Numbered from the stretch's first letter, positions 23,526 through 34,512 are shown. The stretch: DNA of 64,000 nt from Deltaproteobacteria bacterium (GCA_016709225.1 JADJEE010000002.1:1612001-1676000); one strand, 5' to 3'. The notes: generated by a model from the sequence alone, not told the origin. Made by a program: numbers and translations.

Positions 23526-25055
23526 CTACGCGCGCGCGGCCTGGCCGAGGATCAGATCGAGCTGACGCGGCGTGAGCGGCTTGACCACGTGCTCGTGGAA
23601 GCCCGCTGCCAAGGCGCGCGCCCGGTCGTCCGCCTGTCCGTAGCCCGTCAGCGCGACCAGCCGCGCGGGACAGTGTCCGGTCGCGACCACGCTCTGCGCG
23701 ACCGCATAGCCGTCGATGTCGGGCAGACCGATGTCGACGATCGCGAGGTCATAGGGCTTCGACAACATCAGCGCGAGGCCCTGTTGTCCCAGCACCGCGG
23801 TGTCGACGGTGCAGCCCCGGCGCGTCAGCAGCAACGCAAGCATCACGGCGGCGTCTTCGTTGTCGTCGACGACGAGCACGCGCAGCCCGGGCGGCGGTGG
23901 ATCGATGGGCACCGGCGTGGGCGAGCGCGGCGGCGGCTCGTGTCGGACGCCGGGCAGCCGCACCACGAAGCGCGCGCCACGACCGAGCCCATCGCTGTGC
24001 GCGACCACGGTACCGCCGTGGAGCTCGACGATGCGACGCACCAACGCGAGCCCGACGCCCAGTCCGCCGGCGGTGCGATCGAGGCTGGCATCGGTTTGAT
24101 AGAACGGCTCGAAGATCGCCTCGAGCTCGTCGCTGGCGATGCCGCAGCCGTCGTCGCTGATCTCGAGGCGGAGCCACTCGCCCTCTACCGCGCAGGCCAG
24201 CGTGATGGATCCGCCGTCGCCAGAGTACTTGATCGCGTTGCTCAGCAGGTTGGTCACCACCTGCGTGAGCCGCACGGGGTCCGCGTCGAGCACCACGTCG
24301 CCGCCGTCGGGGCAGGTGCGAACGAACTGGTTGTGGCGGCGACTCGCGAGCCGGGCGGTGCTCTCGATCGCGGTGTCGAGCACGTCGGCGAGCCGGGTCG
24401 GCTCGCGTCGCAGTCGCAGCCGCCCGCTGGTGGTGCGCCCGATGTCGAGCAGATCGGCGATCAGTCGCGCCATGTGATCGACCTGTCGCCGGATGAGCTG
24501 CGTGATCGCGGGCAGCGAATCGGCAGTGGTGCCCTCGCGCTCGGCGTTCTCCAGCAGCTCGGCCGCGTGTCGAAGCGGCGCGAGCGGGTTGCGCAGCTCG
24601 TGCCCGAGCATGGCGATGAACTCGTCCTTGCGACGGCCCGCCGTGCGAAGCCGTTCGCGATCCCGGTGCATGCGCGCGTGGCGATCGCCGAGATCGAAGG
24701 CCGTCACCACGATGGCCGGCCCCTGCGCCATCGGCCGCTGGGCGACCGTCAGGCTCACGAGTCGATCCTCGCCGCCAGCGTTCGACAGCACCACGTCGAG
24801 GTGGCGACACTCGCCCTGTTGTAGCGGTTCTCCGATGCGCTTGGCGTCGTCGCCTGCCACGAAGTCACGCAGGTCGCGGCCGAGGATCTGGTCCTTGCTG
24901 CCACCGAGCAGCTCCAGCAGTGCCGGGTTGGCGTAGCCGATGCGAAGGTCCTCGCCCGACAGCACCGCCACGCCCTCGCACATGTGCTCGACGATCTCGC
25001 CCAGCGGCGGAGTCGATCCATGGTGCTCGGGGGAAGGCTGTCGCAGCTCGCTCAC
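23526..25055 (-). CDS. PAS-histidine kinase-receiver hybrid sensor
   Basis: A 509-residue soluble hybrid kinase: a PAS domain (~20-125, HMCEGVAVLSGEDLRIGYAN), a short linker, HisKA with MLGHELRNPLAPL (His152), HATPase (NLLSNAIKYSGDGG, DDGCGIA, GLGVGLALV), and a C-terminal receiver (LVVDDNEDAAVML, VDIGLPDIDG, VVKP). The GTG start at 25055 overlaps the TGA of the preceding kinase gene (GTGA), which decides the start; the frame is open further upstream only as a shadow of that gene. It is the third gene of the NtrC-type activator operon and probably feeds or drains phosphate in the same pathway. Confidence 0.88.
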   Translation of the reverse strand: MSELRQPSPEHHGSTPPLGEIVEHMCEGVAVLSGEDLRIGYANPALLELLGGSKDQILGRDLRDFVAGDDAKRIGEPLQQGECRHLDVVLSNAGGEDRLVSLTVAQRPMAQGPAIVVTAFDLGDRHARMHRDRERLRTAGRRKDEFIAMLGHELRNPLAPLRHAAELLENAEREGTTADSLPAITQLIRRQVDHMARLIADLLDIGRTTSGRLRLRREPTRLADVLDTAIESTARLASRRHNQFVRTCPDGGDVVLDADPVRLTQVVTNLLSNAIKYSGDGGSITLACAVEGEWLRLEISDDGCGIASDELEAIFEPFYQTDASLDRTAGGLGVGLALVRRIVELHGGTVVAHSDGLGRGARFVVRLPGVRHEPPPRSPTPVPIDPPPPGLRVLVVDDNEDAAVMLALLLTRRGCTVDTAVLGQQGLALMLSKPYDLAIVDIGLPDIDGYAVAQSVVATGHCPARLVALTGYGQADDRARALAAGFHEHVVKPLTPRQLDLILGQAARA

Positions 25056-25710
25056 AAAGATCCTGTCGTCGACTCCACCATGAAACGCGCGCCGCCCTGA
25101 TGGGCGGGATCGAAACGCAGTCGGGCGTCGCACTGCATCAGAAGCTGTGTGCACAACCACAGCCCGAAGCCCGAGCTCGTGGTTGCGAGCGGCTCCATCA
25201 ACGACGCGCGACGGGCCTCGGGCACGCCGACGCCGTCGTCTTCGATCAGAACGCGACCACCCCCGTGCACGACCCGCACGTTGGTCTTGGCGTGCCGCAG
25301 GGCGTTGTGCAAGAGCTCCTCGCACACGTGGCCCATGGGCTTGGCACCGCGCCACTCCCGGTCCGCACCGTCGCTCGAGATCTCGATGAGGATGCCGCGG
25401 CGTCCGCCCACCGCCTGCGCCGACTCCACCGCCTGCGCGACGATCTGCGACAGCTGCTGTCGGTCGTCGGGCGTGGCTTCGGCGGCGCCATTGGTGGCTT
25501 GCGCGAGCCAGTGCATGCGACGTGCGAGCCAGTCGAGCCGTCGCGTCGAGCGCGACGCGAGCGCCAGCATCGGGGAGGTCGTACCACCGGTCGAGTTGCG
25601 CGCGAGATCCTCGAGCGCGCCGGTGATGACCCCTAGCGGAGAACGAATGTCGTGTGCGATGCGACGCGCCAGCGCGGCGACCGGCGGCGTCGCCGGGTCG
25701 TGCGGCTTCG

Positions 25711-25714
<4 letters not shown>
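25052..25714 (-). CDS. Short cytoplasmic histidine kinase
   Basis: A 220-residue kinase without a sensor domain: HisKA begins almost at once (RRIAHDIRSPLG, His21), and HATPase follows with ELLHNALRHAKTNV (N box), EDDGVGVP (G1) and SGFGLWLCTQLL (G2). It overlaps the sigma54 activator gene upstream by ATGA (25711-25714) and the PAS hybrid downstream by GTGA. It is probably the cognate kinase of that regulator, with the input supplied by another protein. The G2 box has Trp in place of a small residue (GLWL), as in some NtrB-like kinases. Confidence 0.86.
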
Positions 25715-27261
<1,547 letters not shown>

Positions 27262-27420
27262 GGGGGCTCCCGTTGGCTCGCCGGAGTGCCTTACAAGAAG
27301 GTCGCCAGCGTGCGGTGCTTCAGATTCCGGTTGTTTGGAGTGCTCCGCGGGGTCTGTGGCACGAATGCACTGTGACATATCCGCTCGGTCGTTACCATTG
27401 CGCACGGTCGGCGGGGCGGG

Positions 27421-27825
27421 TCACCGGGCGTCTTCGTCCCGCAGATCCGCGGCAGCGCGCGCCGACGCAGCATCGATCCGATCGCCCGCGCGCTCGAGCC
27501 CATCGGCGGTCTTCTTCGCCGCGGCGTCGAGCTTCTGCTCGACGCGATCACCGGCCTGCTCGAGCTTGGCACCGGTACGTTCACCGGCGGCGTCGAGCTT
27601 CTGCTGGGCCTGCGCTGCACGGAGCTTCGCGTCGCGCTGCGCCTGCGTGAGCTCCTGCTCGGCCGAGCGCGCGCCGCGATCGATCGAGTCCTTGGCTTTT
27701 GCGGTCGCATCCTCGACGCGTTGCGAAGGGCTGCGCTCCGGCGTCGCCGCATCGTCGCGCGGGCAGGCCACGCCGAGCAGCGAGAAGGCACAGACACGGG
27801 GCAGGATCCATCGGGGCGTTCGCAT
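27421..27825 (-). CDS. Small Ala/Lys/Glu-rich helical lipoprotein
   Basis: A 134-residue protein with a lipoprotein signal (FSLLGVAC, Cys ~21) followed by a long uninterrupted Ala/Lys/Arg/Glu/Asp/Gln helix (~40-130) with repeats such as KLDAAGERTGAKLEQAGDRV. Such sequences resemble apolipoprotein/LEA-like or YtxH-type amphipathic helices and would coat membranes or act as spacers. I do not assign a family. The start at 27825 is favoured over the ATG four codons upstream. It is 160 bases upstream of the sigma54 regulator on the same strand. Confidence 0.7.
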   Translation of the reverse strand: MRTPRWILPRVCAFSLLGVACPRDDAATPERSPSQRVEDATAKAKDSIDRGARSAEQELTQAQRDAKLRAAQAQQKLDAAGERTGAKLEQAGDRVEQKLDAAAKKTADGLERAGDRIDAASARAAADLRDEDAR

Positions 27826-27961
27826 GACGCACGGCATGTGTGCAGGCCCCGTGCCGCACCGGGTTGGGCCGTCCGCACGCGCATGACCCCACGTGAGCGC
27901 CCGCGGACGCGGTACGCAGCCGCACGATCGCGCGCCACGGCACGGTCCGGCCGACCCGCGT

Positions 27962-28504
27962 CTAGAAGTAGTAGCGAAGCTTCACCGAGAGGTCGCCACG
28001 GGCCGGGTCCCACGGCACGACGTAGGGTGCCCACGCCATCTCGATCGCCGTGTCCAACGGCGCGCCCTTCCAGTTGAACGACAGGCCCAGCGGCACCCGC
28101 ACGAACATCGCAGCACCGCGGCCGAGGTCGCTCGGCCGCGGGCCGTAGTCGAACGGCACCGGACCGTAGGCCCAGAAGGCGATGCCCGCCCCCGCGCCCA
28201 CGTAGCCCAGCAGATCCATCGCGTTGTTCGAGGTGAACAGCCCGTGGAAGAGGTAGTCGGCGTGCACGCGCCCGTCACCGTGGTGCAGCGGCGCCCACCC
28301 AGCTTCGAGCTGGATCGCGTGGCGGCGGGCGAAGTACGCCTTGAACGAGAAGCCGGTGGGATTGCCGATGGTCGCGCCGATCCCGACCGGCCCACCGGCG
28401 CCGCCGATCTTGTCGGCCGCGTTCGCGACCGAGGCCGCGCCCGCGACCGAGGTCGCCGCGACGAGCGAGAGGAGAACGCGCGAGAGGACGCATCGACGTG
28501 CCAT
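27962..28504 (-). CDS. Outer-membrane beta-barrel-like protein
   Basis: A 180-residue protein with a Sec signal (RVLLSLVAATSVAGAASVANA, cleavage after ANA). The mature part has alternating strands with aromatic girdles (FSFKAYFARRHAIQLEAGW, MDLLGYVGAGAGIAFWAYG, VKLRYYF) and ends with Phe, the usual signature of an outer-membrane barrel. Its size fits an 8-strand barrel. A longer start at 28537 would put cysteines before the signal and looks less likely. Function unknown. It is divergent from the histidine kinase gene at 28666. Confidence 0.75.
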   Translation of the reverse strand: MARRCVLSRVLLSLVAATSVAGAASVANAADKIGGAGGPVGIGATIGNPTGFSFKAYFARRHAIQLEAGWAPLHHGDGRVHADYLFHGLFTSNNAMDLLGYVGAGAGIAFWAYGPVPFDYGPRPSDLGRGAAMFVRVPLGLSFNWKGAPLDTAIEMAWAPYVVPWDPARGDLSVKLRYYF

Positions 28505-28665
28505 GCAGACGCACCGCCGTGCAAGCAGTGTGCGCATGCGCGGCGCACGTGAGGCCGCGCCATGGCAGCGGTCACGATCCATCGCGAATTCACGGCCGCA
28601 GGCGGGCGCGGACGTTGACAGGCCGGGTCATCGGCACGACGCTCGCCCACGGACCCGCGGACCAC

Positions 28666-29748
28666 ATGAACGACCTCGCCAGCTTCATCGAGGCCCACAA
28701 GCGCGAGATCATGGCCGCGTGGCAGACGCGCGCGATCGAGGCGCTGTCGCTCGCCGCCGAGGACCAACCCAAGCTCCTCAACGACCTGCCGGCCTTCATC
28801 GACGAGCTGATCGTGTGCCTGCGCGAGGGCACCGAGCAGGGCAACCATCGCGGCAGCGCCCGCGCCCATGGGCGCCAGCGCAAACACATCGGGCTCGACA
28901 TCGGCGGCCTCGCGATCGAGTTCTCACTGATCGCCATCGCAGTACTCGACCTCACCCGCCGCCATGGCCACGAGGTGGCCGACCGCGAGCTCGAGGTGCT
29001 GCTGCGGACGATTGCCCAGGGCACCGAGCAGTCGGTCACCGAGTACGCCGCACTGCGCGACCGCGAGATTTCGGAGCAGGCCGCGCGCCACTACTCGTTC
29101 GTCGCCCACGAGCTGCGCACGCCGTTGCACAACGCCCGGCTCGCGACCGCACTGCTCGAGCACGACATCGGCGATCCGCGCGCGCACCTCGAGCGGGTCG
29201 GTCGTGCGCTCGATGCGGTGGCGGGCATCGTCGACGACTCGCTGGTGAGCGCCCGCATCCGCGTGAGCCCGCAGCCGCGCTACGAGGACATCGAGCTCGC
29301 CGCGGTCGTGGGCGACGTCATCGACGCCTGTCGACTCGCCGCCGATCGTCGTCGCCTCGAGCTGGTGAGCGAGCTCGGCCACGATCGCATCGAAGCCGAT
29401 CGACGGCTGCTGACCTCGGTGCTGGTGAACCTCGTCGCCAACGCCATCAAGTTCTCCCACATCGGCCACGCGGTGACCGTGCGAGTGACCAGCGTCGACG
29501 ACCGCGTGCGATTCGAGGTCATCGACGCGTGCGGCGGCATGCCCGAGGACCTGCCCGGCCGCCTGTTCCAGCCCTACGCGCAAGAAGGCAGCGATCGCAG
29601 CGGCTTCGGACTGGGGCTGATGATCGTCAAGCAGGCCGTCGACGCGCACGGCGGCACCGTTCGCATCGACAACTCGCCGGGCGTGGGCTGCTGCTTCATC
29701 GTCGAGCTGCCGCGGGCCCGCATGCAGAGCCCCGACGAGCCCGCGTAG
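28666..29748 (+). CDS. Histidine kinase with RsbRD_N-like sensor domain
   Basis: A 360-residue soluble kinase. The N-terminal ~130 residues resemble the RsbRD_N domain of stress-response co-antagonists (ASFIEAHKREIMAAWQTRA, a four-helix globin-like fold; by similarity only). Then come HisKA with VAHELRTPLHN (His148) and HATPase: NLVANAIKFSH (N box), a degenerate G1 (VIDACGGMPEDL) and G2 GFGLGLMIV. No receiver domain is fused or adjacent, so its partner is elsewhere or among the other receivers of the window. It is convergent with the DUF4142 gene, separated by 10 bases. Confidence 0.85.
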   Translation: MNDLASFIEAHKREIMAAWQTRAIEALSLAAEDQPKLLNDLPAFIDELIVCLREGTEQGNHRGSARAHGRQRKHIGLDIGGLAIEFSLIAIAVLDLTRRHGHEVADRELEVLLRTIAQGTEQSVTEYAALRDREISEQAARHYSFVAHELRTPLHNARLATALLEHDIGDPRAHLERVGRALDAVAGIVDDSLVSARIRVSPQPRYEDIELAAVVGDVIDACRLAADRRRLELVSELGHDRIEADRRLLTSVLVNLVANAIKFSHIGHAVTVRVTSVDDRVRFEVIDACGGMPEDLPGRLFQPYAQEGSDRSGFGLGLMIVKQAVDAHGGTVRIDNSPGVGCCFIVELPRARMQSPDEPA

Positions 29749-29758
29749 CGACATCTCG

Positions 29759-30457
29759 TCAGCGCCGGGCCACCGGCTCGGTCGGGATGTCGCGCAGGAG
29801 CTTCTGCGCGTGCTGCAGGTGCTCCTCCAGCGTCGGCAGGGTCTTCTCGGCCCAGCCGCGGAGCTCCGGCTGCGTGCCGGAGTTCGCGACCAGGCGGACC
29901 GCCTCCACCGCCTCGACGTGGGCCGCGACCATGCGCTCGGCGTACACCCGGTCGAAGCGCCGACCGTGCCACTGCGCGAGATCGGCCCGGCGACGCGCGA
30001 GGCGATCGTTGGAGTCCGCCGGCAGCGTCACGTTCAGCTCACCGGCGAGCTGGGCCAGCTGCATCGACGCGGCCGTGTGATCATCGACCATCATCCGCGC
30101 GAACGCCTTGACGTCGTCGCGCTCGGCGTACTGTAGTGCGGTCTCGCCGAGCGCGATCTCGATCTGTGCATCGAGCATCGCGTCGCGCAAGAAGGCGCGA
30201 TCGGCCTCGGTCACCAGCGGTGCGATGGGCTCTGGAGCGGGCTCGGTGGTGGTCTCCACCGGCGTCTGCGCCTCACGCTCGCGGCGCGCCGCGTCCTCGT
30301 CGGCCGCCACCTGCAGCACATCCTGGGCGGGCACCACCAACACGCGTCGGGTGCCAGGCGCCTCGGTCGAGGCGTCGGTGTCGGACGAGTGCTGGCACGC
30401 AGCCGCCGTCGCGAGGGCCAACAGGAACGGAGCGAGTTTCTTCGTCGTCGTCGTCAT
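29759..30457 (-). CDS. DUF4142 lipoprotein
   Basis: A 232-residue protein with a lipoprotein signal (LALATAAAC, Cys 21), a disordered Thr/Pro/Glu-rich linker (~25-85) and a DUF4142 domain (~90-225), a ferritin-like four-helix bundle: DRAFLRDAMLDAQIEIALGE, ARMMVDDHTAA, HVEAVEAVRL and EEHLQHAQKL. DUF4142 proteins are exported and often stress-induced; no enzyme activity is established. His and Glu spacing resembles metal-binding ferritin-like folds, which is only a resemblance. The promoter should lie in the divergent region 30458-30698. Confidence 0.86.
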   Translation of the reverse strand: MTTTTKKLAPFLLALATAAACQHSSDTDASTEAPGTRRVLVVPAQDVLQVAADEDAARREREAQTPVETTTEPAPEPIAPLVTEADRAFLRDAMLDAQIEIALGETALQYAERDDVKAFARMMVDDHTAASMQLAQLAGELNVTLPADSNDRLARRRADLAQWHGRRFDRVYAERMVAAHVEAVEAVRLVANSGTQPELRGWAEKTLPTLEEHLQHAQKLLRDIPTEPVARR

Positions 30458-30698
30458 GGCGCGACGGCGACTCTGCAAGCACCGGTGCACCCCGCGATTT
30501 CGGGCGACATCCCAAAGCGGCCCGCGATCGGTGGGCGGCGCTCGGGCTCGCGGGCGCCCGAGCCCAGCGCGCCCGGGCGAGCGGCTGTGCCCCGGCCGCG
30601 CGGCCAGCACCCTCTTCACGCCCCGCAGGGATACGACCGGCGACCAGGTGGAACGCTTGCTGCAGTGACGCCGACCCGTCTTCGGATGGAGTCCGCAC

Positions 30699-31325
30699 AT
30701 GCCACGACGTGAAACGAGCTCGGCCCGCATCGCCACGCCACCCAACCGCGAAGGGCACGGAAGGCAGGTCGACGACCTCGCCGCGGTGCTCGCACGTCAC
30801 GGCGCGCTGCCGTGGTCGCTGTGCAAGGGCATGATGCTGCGCCTGGTCGCCGCCATCGCCCAGGCGCGTGAGGCCGGCGTGGCCCCGCGTCGACTCTCGC
30901 TCGAGACCTGCTTGCGGCCCCGCTTCAGCCGCGATCACGTCGACGTGAAGCTGCAGGGGCCGTTCGTGCGCGCCGAGCTGCGCGCAACCGACGAGGACGC
31001 CCGCGACCTCGCGCGCATCCTGCACGCCCTGCTGGACCAGGACTGCGGCACGGTCCCGCCGGGCCTCGACAACGTGTTGATGCGCGCACTCGGAACGATC
31101 GGCTACGCCGACGCGCAGGAGTTCGCGCGCGCGCTGGTCGCCATCGATCGCCCGCGGGGCATGATCGCGTCGGAGGGCCAGGCGCAGGCCCAGGTGGCCG
31201 GCGCCTTCGAGCTCGACCCCGAGGTCGAGGCCGCGAAGGACGCCGAGATGTCGCGGCTGCGATCGCTGCCCCCTCGCGGCGCGACCCTGCGTGCGGTCGA
31301 GCTGACCCCGACCCCGCAGGCGTGA
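30699..31325 (+). CDS. C-lobe-only degenerate protein-kinase-like protein
   Basis: A 208-residue protein. It has no N-lobe (no Gly loop, no catalytic Lys) but keeps the outline of a Ser/Thr kinase C-lobe: DDLAAVLARHGALPW resembles the helix-D segment, MMLRLVAAIAQAREAGV helix E, and PRRLSLETCL sits where HRDLKPxNIL would be, with VDVKL after it. PPGLDNVLMRALGTIGY and ADAQEFARAL match the helix F-I end of such kinases (vPpeLdalvlRAL...aeeLaraL). No DFG is present. It is therefore a catalytically dead remnant or a specialised scaffold. The C-terminal 50 residues are disordered. The homology is read by eye. Confidence 0.6.
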   Translation: MPRRETSSARIATPPNREGHGRQVDDLAAVLARHGALPWSLCKGMMLRLVAAIAQAREAGVAPRRLSLETCLRPRFSRDHVDVKLQGPFVRAELRATDEDARDLARILHALLDQDCGTVPPGLDNVLMRALGTIGYADAQEFARALVAIDRPRGMIASEGQAQAQVAGAFELDPEVEAAKDAEMSRLRSLPPRGATLRAVELTPTPQA

Positions 31326-31340
31326 ACTCGCGGCATCGCT

Positions 31341-32255
31341 TCACCACCAGCCGCGACCTCGGAACCACAGCGCGATCGCGACGCAGACCGCGATCGTGCC
31401 GGCATTCAGTGCCGCGAACGCCCACCGCTGGTCGGCCCACGGCACCGGCACGTTCATCCCCCACATGCCACCGACGATGGTCGGGATCGTCAGCACGATG
31501 GTGAGCGCCGCAAGGAACTTCATCACCACGTTGAGGTTGTTCGAGATGACCGAGGTGAAGGCATCCATGGTCTGATCGAGCATCTGCTCGGTGACGCGCG
31601 CCATCTCCAGCGCCTGCTCGATCTCCACCGCAGCGCGCGACAACGCGTCTCCGACCGCGCCCAGCTCGGGCACGGCGTCGTCGACCAAGCCGCGCACGAC
31701 GTCGCGGTTGCCCTCGAGCGCATGAACCAGGCGGACGAGCCGCCGCTGCAGGTCGAGCAACCCGATGACCTCGCAGTTGCGCTGCGAGCGACGCAGCTGC
31801 CGCTCGAGTCGCTCGATGTCGTCGTCGATGCGCACGATTTCCCGCAGGTATTCGCCTGCCACCGCCTGGATCACCGCCACCACGACCCGGCCGGCGCCCT
31901 CGGGGGCCCCCGCGGGCGACCCGGCCAGCCGATCGAGCACATGGGTGGGGCGCGTCGCGACGGTCAGCAGTGCGTCGGCACGTAGCAAGAACGCGAAGGT
32001 CGTGGTCGCGCGGCGGCTGCCGCCCCGACGTCCATCGGAGAGCACGCGCAACGAGACGAAGCGCGTGTCCCCGGACTCGCAGCTTCGCGGCAGCTCGTCG
32101 GGATCGAGGGCGTCGCCCAGCAGCTGCGCGGGCACGCCGAGCTGTCGGAGGCGGGCGCGCTCGCCCTCGTCGGGGCAGTCGGCGTGGATCCACCACGCGC
32201 TCCATCCCCGCCAGGGATCGACGCCGGCAACGGTGGCTTGGTGCTCGCAGAGCAT
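31341..32255 (-). CDS. corA: CorA-family magnesium/divalent cation transporter
   Basis: A 304-residue protein with the CorA layout: an N-terminal alpha/beta domain (~1-140), a long stalk helix (~150-235, EYLREIVRIDDDIERLERQL), and two C-terminal membrane helices around the ion-selectivity signature GMN (WGMNVP). The last helix ends with FRGRGWW. It moves Mg2+ (or Co2+/Ni2+) into the cytoplasm as a pentamer. The ATG at 32255 is chosen; a GTG at 32279 would add eight residues. It is convergent with the kinase-like gene (15-base gap) and divergent from the TamA-like gene (274 bases, no other gene seen). Confidence 0.9.
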   Translation of the reverse strand: MLCEHQATVAGVDPWRGWSAWWIHADCPDEGERARLRQLGVPAQLLGDALDPDELPRSCESGDTRFVSLRVLSDGRRGGSRRATTTFAFLLRADALLTVATRPTHVLDRLAGSPAGAPEGAGRVVVAVIQAVAGEYLREIVRIDDDIERLERQLRRSQRNCEVIGLLDLQRRLVRLVHALEGNRDVVRGLVDDAVPELGAVGDALSRAAVEIEQALEMARVTEQMLDQTMDAFTSVISNNLNVVMKFLAALTIVLTIPTIVGGMWGMNVPVPWADQRWAFAALNAGTIAVCVAIALWFRGRGWW

Positions 32256-32529
32256 CGGTGCAGCCGCGGGATGAACCACCCCAAAGGCGCGTCAAGCCGC
32301 GACCGCGGTCGGTGGCGGGCGGGCGCTCGCGCACGATGGGGCGAAAGGGCGCGATGCGACATCGGCGCTCACTCGACGCGTGACGGCACGTCGCACAGTT
32401 GCCCCGCACCCCCGTGCGGCACCGGCCTTGCTTTGGATCGGCATCCGCAATGCGGCGAAGCAGCCCTGCGACGACGATGCGTCGCGCAACGAGCGGCCCA
32501 GCCCGAGAAGAGCCCCGCCCGGTCGCGCG

Positions 32530-34512
32530 ATGAGTCCACACGGTTCGGTGTCCCCCCGCGCAGCAGCTCGGCTGCGCCACGCGCTGCGTCAGGTCTGCAC
32601 CGCGCTGCTGCTCGTGCTGGCGACGGCATGTGCACACCGGCGCACGACCCTCGAGACCGTCGCCGGCGCCACGGCTCGCATCCGCCACGTGACGGTCGAC
32701 GGCAACGACTCGGTGAAGGACGGCGACATCGAGTCCCACATGAACCTGCAGGAGTCGAAGTGGTTCCCGCGGCCCAAGCGCGAGTGGTTCCTCGAGGGCT
32801 TGATCCCGGTCGACCGCGCACGCATCGAGGAGTACTACGCCTCGCGAGGATTCCACGACGCCCATGTGGTCTCGTTCACCCACGAGACCCATCGCAAGGG
32901 CAAGGTCGTCGATCTCCACGTCGAGGTGGTGGAGAACGACCCCACGCGCGTGCGATCGATCGAGTTCGCATGGCCCGACGGCGAGCCCGCGGGCCCGCCC
33001 GATCGCCACGCCAGCAAAGACGCGATCCAGACCCACTGTGCGCTGGGACGCGACGAGCCCTTCGACGTCGGCGAGCTGACCGCGTCGGAGTCCACCATGC
33101 GGGCGGCGCTCATGCAGCGCGGCTACGCGTTCGCCGAGGTCATCGGCCATGCCGAGGTCGATCGCGCCGCTCGCACCGCCGACGTGCGCTACGAGCTTCG
33201 TCCGGGGCCGTTCGTGCGGCTGGGCGAGATCCGCATCACGGGCCTTCGTGCGGTCCCGGAATCCGCGGTTCGCGTCGAGATCGAGGGCTTCGAAGGCAAG
33301 CCGTTCGCGCCATCGCGGCTCGACCAGCTCGAGCAAGCGGTCTACGGCCTCGACGTCTTCTCGACCGTCACGGTGGTGCCCGACGAGACGCCAGTGAACG
33401 GCACCGTCGGCCTGACCATCGACGTCAGCGAGAGCGCGCCGCAGTCCGTGCGGCTGGGCGTGGGACTCGGCTTCGATCCAACCCGCTGGCAGCAGTACGG
33501 CGTCATGAAGTACAGCCACACCAACATCGATCGCAAGCTCGCACGCTTCGATCTGCGGCTGCAGGTGGGCTACGCCGAGCTGCCGGCGCTGTGGGACCCG
33601 CAGCAACATGGGCCGGTCGCGGAGCTGGCCCCGACGATCCGACGCAAGGGCTTCCTCGAGCGCAAGCTGGTGTGGACGGCATCGCCGTCGATCGAGCTCG
33701 GGATCCAGAACGGCTACCAGTTCTATGCGCCCAAGACTCGGGTCGGCGTGTCGCGCTTCTTCACGCGATTCTTCGAGCTCGACCTCAGCCACAACTTCCG
33801 CTTCGTCGACTTCTTCGACGTCGACCCGGGGCTCGACACCCGCGGCTCCATCCTCGGGCTCGACTTCCGCGACCCGTACATCCTCAGCTTCATCGAGCTG
33901 CGGGCGACCGCCCACCTGACCGATCGGCTGCTCGATCCACAGCACGGCGTGGTCGTCGGCGCCACCTGGGGCCTCGCTGGCGGCATCTTCGGCGGCAACT
34001 ACGACTACAACCGCGTGACACCGGAGCTACGCGCCTACTGGACACCGCTGCGCAACCGCCTGCAGTTCGCCGGCCGTGCCGAGGTCGGGATGATCCTCCC
34101 CTTCGGCGACGAGCCCGGGGCGCCGTTCGACCTCGCGTACTACCTCGGCGGCTCGAACACCGTGCGCGGGTTCGGCTACCGCACGATCTCTCCGCGCATC
34201 GACTCGTGTCGCAGCGGCAGCTGTCGCGTGATCCCGATCGGTGGACAGAGCATGGTCAACGCCAGCGCGGAGGTCCGCGTGCGACTGTGGCGAGACCTGT
34301 GGCTGGTCGGCTTCGGCGACATGGGCGACGTGCGGGCGGCCGTGACCCGCTTCACGCCGTCGCAGTGGAACTACACGATGGGGCCGGGCCTGCGCTACCA
34401 CAGCAAGATCGGCGTGTTCCGGTTGGACGCCGGCTTCCGACTCAACACCACCGGCTACGGCCGCGATCAGCCGATCGGCGCCGTGCACTTCGGGCTGGGT
34501 GAGGCGTTCTGA
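32530..34512 (+). CDS. BamA/TamA-family outer-membrane barrel protein with POTRA domains
   Basis: A 660-residue Omp85 protein. After a signal (ALLLVLATAC), POTRA-like domains occupy ~40-310 (VRSIEFAWPDGEP, VRLGEIRITGLRAVPESAV with GLDVFSTVTVV), then a 16-strand barrel (~320-660) with the lid-loop signature TVRGFGYRT. The last residue is Phe, the C-terminal beta-signal. The signal ends in a Cys with a lipobox-like LATAC, unusual for a barrel protein. Its gene overlaps the next by one base (TGATG at 34510-34514), and that gene encodes TamB, so this is the TamA partner: together they help insert autotransporters and move lipids to the outer membrane. Confidence 0.9.
   Translation: MSPHGSVSPRAAARLRHALRQVCTALLLVLATACAHRRTTLETVAGATARIRHVTVDGNDSVKDGDIESHMNLQESKWFPRPKREWFLEGLIPVDRARIEEYYASRGFHDAHVVSFTHETHRKGKVVDLHVEVVENDPTRVRSIEFAWPDGEPAGPPDRHASKDAIQTHCALGRDEPFDVGELTASESTMRAALMQRGYAFAEVIGHAEVDRAARTADVRYELRPGPFVRLGEIRITGLRAVPESAVRVEIEGFEGKPFAPSRLDQLEQAVYGLDVFSTVTVVPDETPVNGTVGLTIDVSESAPQSVRLGVGLGFDPTRWQQYGVMKYSHTNIDRKLARFDLRLQVGYAELPALWDPQQHGPVAELAPTIRRKGFLERKLVWTASPSIELGIQNGYQFYAPKTRVGVSRFFTRFFELDLSHNFRFVDFFDVDPGLDTRGSILGLDFRDPYILSFIELRATAHLTDRLLDPQHGVVVGATWGLAGGIFGGNYDYNRVTPELRAYWTPLRNRLQFAGRAEVGMILPFGDEPGAPFDLAYYLGGSNTVRGFGYRTISPRIDSCRSGSCRVIPIGGQSMVNASAEVRVRLWRDLWLVGFGDMGDVRAAVTRFTPSQWNYTMGPGLRYHSKIGVFRLDAGFRLNTTGYGRDQPIGAVHFGLGEAF

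Noticed and set aside
27356..27370. TGGCAC followed by GC, like a sigma54 -24/-12 promoter upstream of the NtrC-type gene
   Set aside because: The GG-to-GC spacing is 9, not 12, bases and it is on the plus strand, while the gene is on the minus strand.
28615..28620. TTGACA resembling a -35 box upstream of the kinase at 28666
   Set aside because: No -10-like hexamer at 16-18 bases further on.
30925..33945. 1,006-codon minus-strand ORF over CorA and the TamA-like gene
   Set aside because: It is an out-of-frame shadow: it runs across the divergent region and antisense to the barrel gene.
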